From: Hyphomicrobiales bacterium
GTDB taxonomy: Bacteria; Pseudomonadota; Alphaproteobacteria; Rhizobiales; Xanthobacteraceae
Direction: 5' to 3'
DNA: 8,564 nt
Assembly (NCBI GenBank): GCA_021730825.1
Contig: JAKFYO010000080.1
Location: forward strand, 1-8,564
The translations under genes and the position numbers were made by a program. Of this stretch, positions 6,372 to 8,564 are shown piece after piece; within the stretch, counting starts at the first letter, position 1; each line of letters starts with the position of its first letter. The notes below the pieces were generated by a model that saw only the letters and a list, made by a program, of their open reading frames with translations, was not told the origin of the DNA and searched no databases.

Positions 6372-7763
6372 TCAGCCTGTGAGCCGCAGGCCGAGCAAAG
6401 GCCAGATCAGAATCGCGAACAGCACGACCAGCAGCACTTGCAACGGCAGAAGAACTGCGCCGAGACGCAGGAGATCGGCCTGCCGGTAGGTTCCCCCTTC
6501 GATCTTGCCGAACAGGATGACGGGCTTCGCGCTTACCATGAGCGTTTGGCAGTAACCGGTCGCTGCGACGGCAACCAAAGTAATCGCCACGGGATCCAGC
6601 CCGAGCCGCGGGGCAAGAAGAAGCAGCGGCGGCACCAGCACCGCGACGCGCGCGGTTCTGCTGTGCACGATGAGATGCAGTAACGCGCCTGCAAGCGCTA
6701 CGACGAGCACAAAGACGCCCACGGGCACTTCGGCGCGCGTCAACACTTCCAGCGGCCCATCCAGCAATTGCGAGGCCAGCTTCGACGACACCAGCGCTTT
6801 GGCTAGGAAGACTGTGGTCGCGAGAAAAACCAGGAGCCCCCACTCCACTTCTTTCAGCGCATCGCGGAATTTTACCGGACCGATACCCGGTGCGGTGATG
6901 AACAGCGCCCCGATGATCGCCACCAGCGTTTCGTCGACTCCATGAAGCGGCTTCGTAAGCCAGCCAGCAAGTACGGCAACCGCTATCCACAACACCGGCT
7001 GCGTGAGTACGGGCGCCTGTGCCTTCTGGTCCGCGATCGGCGCAATTCTGGAACTTGCTTCTTCGGCGGACATGAATATCCGCAGGATTGTTTCGACCGC
7101 AAGAAATACGCTGACGACCGCAAGCGGAAGGCAATAGAAAGTCCATTCCGCGAAAGAGATGGAGCGGCCGCGCACCTGATTGAGAAGCTCTACCGCGGCG
7201 ATGTGCGCGCCGGCACCGACAAGGGAGCCGATCGCGGACAAGAGAATGACGGTCGGAAATAACAGCGCGAAACCAACCCGCATACGCCCGTTGCCGAGCG
7301 TCGGCGCAATGGTCGCAAAAATCGGAATCATCAGCGCGGCACGGCCGGATGTTGAAGGGATTACGAATGCGCTGGCGGTCATGACCGCGGCAAGCGCATG
7401 AAACAGCCCGCGAACCGACCCCGCGAGCGAAGCGACACGCCGCAGAATAGTGTCGGCAAGACCGCTCGCGCGAAACGCAGCGGCAAAAATAAATGACGCA
7501 ACCAGAAGCCAGACCAGATTGTCGCCTAGTGCCGAGAACAATTCGTCCGGCGAGCCGACGACGAAAAGCGCCATCAGCACCGCCGCCAGCAGTGCGACAA
7601 AAACGTCGTCCAGCGCCGTCATGGTCCAGAAGACGATTGCCAGAGAAAAAATCTGGAGGGCTCTGCGCGCCGGTGCCGCAATCTCGGACAGCCCGAATTC
7701 GACAGCCAGCAGAACGGCAGCGGCAACAAGTGCAGCGCGGAGCCCCGCGGGAGGAAAGGTCAT
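6372..7763 (-). CDS. DASS/SLC13-like anion transporter (probable carboxylate permease)
   Basis: This 463-residue protein has about eleven to twelve hydrophobic spans and the two-repeat layout of the divalent anion:sodium symporter (SLC13/CitT) group. A hairpin-like segment, LGDNLVWLLVASFIFAAAFRASGLADTILRRV (79-110), is typical. The first substrate-site motif, normally SNT, reads IPSTSGRAALMIPI (135-148). The symmetry-related one reads HSRTARVAVLVPP (about 366-378). These variants make sodium dependence and substrate uncertain. It is first in an operon with the glycerate kinase, so glycerate or a related hydroxy acid is a sensible guess, but it is only inference from context. The ATG at 7761-7763 has a weak ribosome-binding sequence (AGCTCCC precedes it), and I see no convincing promoter in the 144 bases shared with the divergent tRNA gene. 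Confidence 0.75.
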   Translation of the reverse strand: MTFPPAGLRAALVAAAVLLAVEFGLSEIAAPARRALQIFSLAIVFWTMTALDDVFVALLAAVLMALFVVGSPDELFSALGDNLVWLLVASFIFAAAFRASGLADTILRRVASLAGSVRGLFHALAAVMTASAFVIPSTSGRAALMIPIFATIAPTLGNGRMRVGFALLFPTVILLSAIGSLVGAGAHIAAVELLNQVRGRSISFAEWTFYCLPLAVVSVFLAVETILRIFMSAEEASSRIAPIADQKAQAPVLTQPVLWIAVAVLAGWLTKPLHGVDETLVAIIGALFITAPGIGPVKFRDALKEVEWGLLVFLATTVFLAKALVSSKLASQLLDGPLEVLTRAEVPVGVFVLVVALAGALLHLIVHSRTARVAVLVPPLLLLAPRLGLDPVAITLVAVAATGYCQTLMVSAKPVILFGKIEGGTYRQADLLRLGAVLLPLQVLLVVLFAILIWPLLGLRLTG

Positions 7764-7841
7764 GGGAGCTAGAAACCCTGTTTAGCCCACCGTTCCCGGG
7801 TTCCCGCGGATTGGCGCCTGAAGTGCTTAACGCCGATTATC

Positions 7842-7870
7842 TTGACATGGTTCCGCTCAGATTCCATATC
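7842..7870 (+). promoter_or_regulatory. Promoter of the tRNA-Met gene
   Basis: A perfect TTGACA (7842-7847) is followed after 17 bases by CATATC (7865-7870), a weak -10. The start would be about 7877, roughly 30 bases before the mature tRNA. The bases after the -10 (CCCCGCC) form a GC-rich discriminator of the kind common at stringently controlled stable-RNA promoters. Confidence 0.55.
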
Positions 7871-7907
7871 CCCGCCTCTCGAACGGTAGCTTTGTCGCGA
7901 GAACGGC

Positions 7908-7984
7908 GGCGGGGTAGCTCAGCTGGTTAGAGCACGGGAATCATAATCCTGGGGTCGGGGGTTCGAGTCCCTCCTCCGCTACCA
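7908..7984 (+). tRNA. tRNA-Met (anticodon CAT, elongator type), CCA encoded
   Basis: A complete 77-base cloverleaf can be drawn. The acceptor stem is GGCGGGG (7908-7914) with CTCCGCT (7974-7980), using two G-U pairs. The D stem is GCTC/GAGC (7917-7920/7930-7933). The anticodon stem is CGGGA/TCCTG (7935-7939/7947-7951) around the loop ATCATAA, with CAT at 7942-7944. The variable loop is five bases. The T stem is GGGGG/CCCTC with loop TTCGAGT, followed by discriminator A and encoded CCA (7982-7984). The first acceptor pair is a G-U pair, not the unpaired C-A of initiators, and the anticodon stem lacks the three G-C pairs of initiators, so it should be an elongator. A CAT anticodon could also mean lysidine-modified tRNA-Ile2, but the body resembles rhizobial elongator tRNA-Met. 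Confidence 0.95.
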
Positions 7985-8005
7985 ATTCTTCGATACAAAC
8001 TGACC

Positions 8006-8564
8006 ATGAAGCCCAGAAGCGCGAAACAGGACGGCGCACCGGCACGCGGCACGCTTGCCCGCCCGATCCATCCGCTTCTGCTGGTATTGCTCCTCGCGAT
8101 TATTTTCACGGTCTATTGGACGACATCCTTTATTCTCGAGGCGAACAAGGCGGCCACGCGCTTCGGCGCGGACACCTGGTTTTACACCGAGCTTGCCGAT
8201 GGCGACGCGTTCAGCCGGCTGTCGGAGAGCCAGTATCTCGGGCGCGTGTTCCGTTTTCATCCGCTTACCGTTGTCACGGCAACGATCTGGATGAATGTCT
8301 TCGAGTGGGCAAAATATCTTATCGCGCAGGAGCAGGTGCTTCGCGCGATGTTTGCGCTGATCGGTGCGCTTGGCGGCTATGCCGCGATGTCGGGCTTTGC
8401 GGCGGTGATGCTGCGGCGGCATGTGGCGTTCTGGGGGATCATCTACGCAGCCTCGCTCGCAGTCTGGTATTTTTCGAGCATCGAAGAGTCGAAGATCGTC
8501 TCGGCCACGCTCGCGACGACTTACATCGCGCTCTATTTACACCTGCGCGAGAGCTGGACGCGGC
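8006..8564 (+). CDS. Polytopic membrane protein of unknown function (3' end outside window)
   Basis: From the ATG at 8006-8008 the frame stays open to the right edge (186 codons), encoding MKPRSAKQDGAPARG and then a hydrophobic protein. A basic, polar cytoplasmic start (1-20) leads into a first span (about 23-44, PLLLVLLLAIIFTVYW). A roughly 45-residue polar loop follows, with FGADTWFYTELADGDAFSRL. Then come about four further spans, including LRAMFALIGALGGYAAMSGF and VAFWGIIYAASLAVWYF. The last visible loop has SSIEESKIVSATL. I do not recognise the family with certainty. The layout, a first helix followed by a large loop and then closely packed helices, is compatible with GT-C-type membrane glycosyltransferases, but no catalytic motif is seen. 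There is no clear ribosome-binding site, and the gene begins 21 bases after the tRNA CCA end. Confidence 0.7.
   Translation, partial: MKPRSAKQDGAPARGTLARPIHPLLLVLLLAIIFTVYWTTSFILEANKAATRFGADTWFYTELADGDAFSRLSESQYLGRVFRFHPLTVVTATIWMNVFEWAKYLIAQEQVLRAMFALIGALGGYAAMSGFAAVMLRRHVAFWGIIYAASLAVWYFSSIEESKIVSATLATTYIALYLHLRESWTR

Noticed and set aside
7764..7841. Promoter for the transporter-glycerate kinase operon
   Set aside because: I looked for -35/-10 pairs on the minus strand. The only notable sequences are a CCCGGG palindrome and GC-rich repeats, and nothing reached a standard worth listing.
7908..8005. The tRNA-Met 3' end as an integration (att) site
   Set aside because: No integrase, no duplicated tRNA 3' fragment and no change in composition is visible in the window.
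1..8564. CRISPR array, transposon, phage, toxin-antitoxin or defence genes
   Set aside because: No regularly spaced repeats, transposase or integrase motifs, terminal inverted repeats or small toxin-antitoxin pairs were seen. All long frames are explained by housekeeping or flagellar genes and their shadows.

Overview
This window reads as chromosomal DNA of a GC-rich alphaproteobacterium, most likely a member of the Hyphomicrobiales (Rhizobiales) near the Bradyrhizobiaceae or Xanthobacteraceae. The evidence is a SciP/DUF1153 regulator next to flagellar hook genes, a PmtA-type phosphatidylethanolamine N-methyltransferase, a rhizobial-looking intergenic palindrome, and an elongator tRNA-Met with encoded CCA. 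I see no transposase, phage gene, CRISPR array or defence island. The genes are core or near-core, and no stretch over 300 bases lacks a gene.

Left part (1-3266). The C-terminal half of an EamA/DMT-family exporter runs off the left edge on the plus strand. It converges on sciP (minus), with a bulged palindromic repeat between them. Upstream of sciP, also on the minus strand, lies a flagellar operon fliK-flgD that ends in a clear intrinsic terminator. FliK controls hook length, FlgD is the hook cap, and SciP in Caulobacter restrains CtrA-driven flagellar and cell-cycle genes, so this is a flagellar-assembly locus. The fliK upstream region has what looks like a complete sigma-54 promoter: a -24/-12 element, an IHF-like site and an enhancer-like palindrome. 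That promoter implies that fliK starts at a TTG codon 13 codons inside the longest open frame.

Middle part (3267-5204). Reading rightwards are mnmA (tRNA 2-thiouridylase) and, 18 bases later, a PmtA-like methyltransferase for phosphatidylcholine synthesis. They are probably one transcript from a promoter at about 3218-3245, which sits directly beside the fliK enhancer-like palindrome.

Right part (5207-8564). A minus-strand two-gene operon encodes a DASS/SLC13-like carboxylate transporter followed by a type-1 glycerate kinase, suggesting uptake and phosphorylation of glycerate or a precursor. Divergent from it are a tRNA-Met(CAT) gene with a TTGACA promoter and, 21 bases after its CCA end, the start of an unrecognised polytopic membrane protein that is cut off by the right edge.

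I found no wholly new system. The most rewarding signals are regulatory: the fliK/mnmA divergent control region and a perfect 10-bp inverted repeat that includes the sciP start codon.
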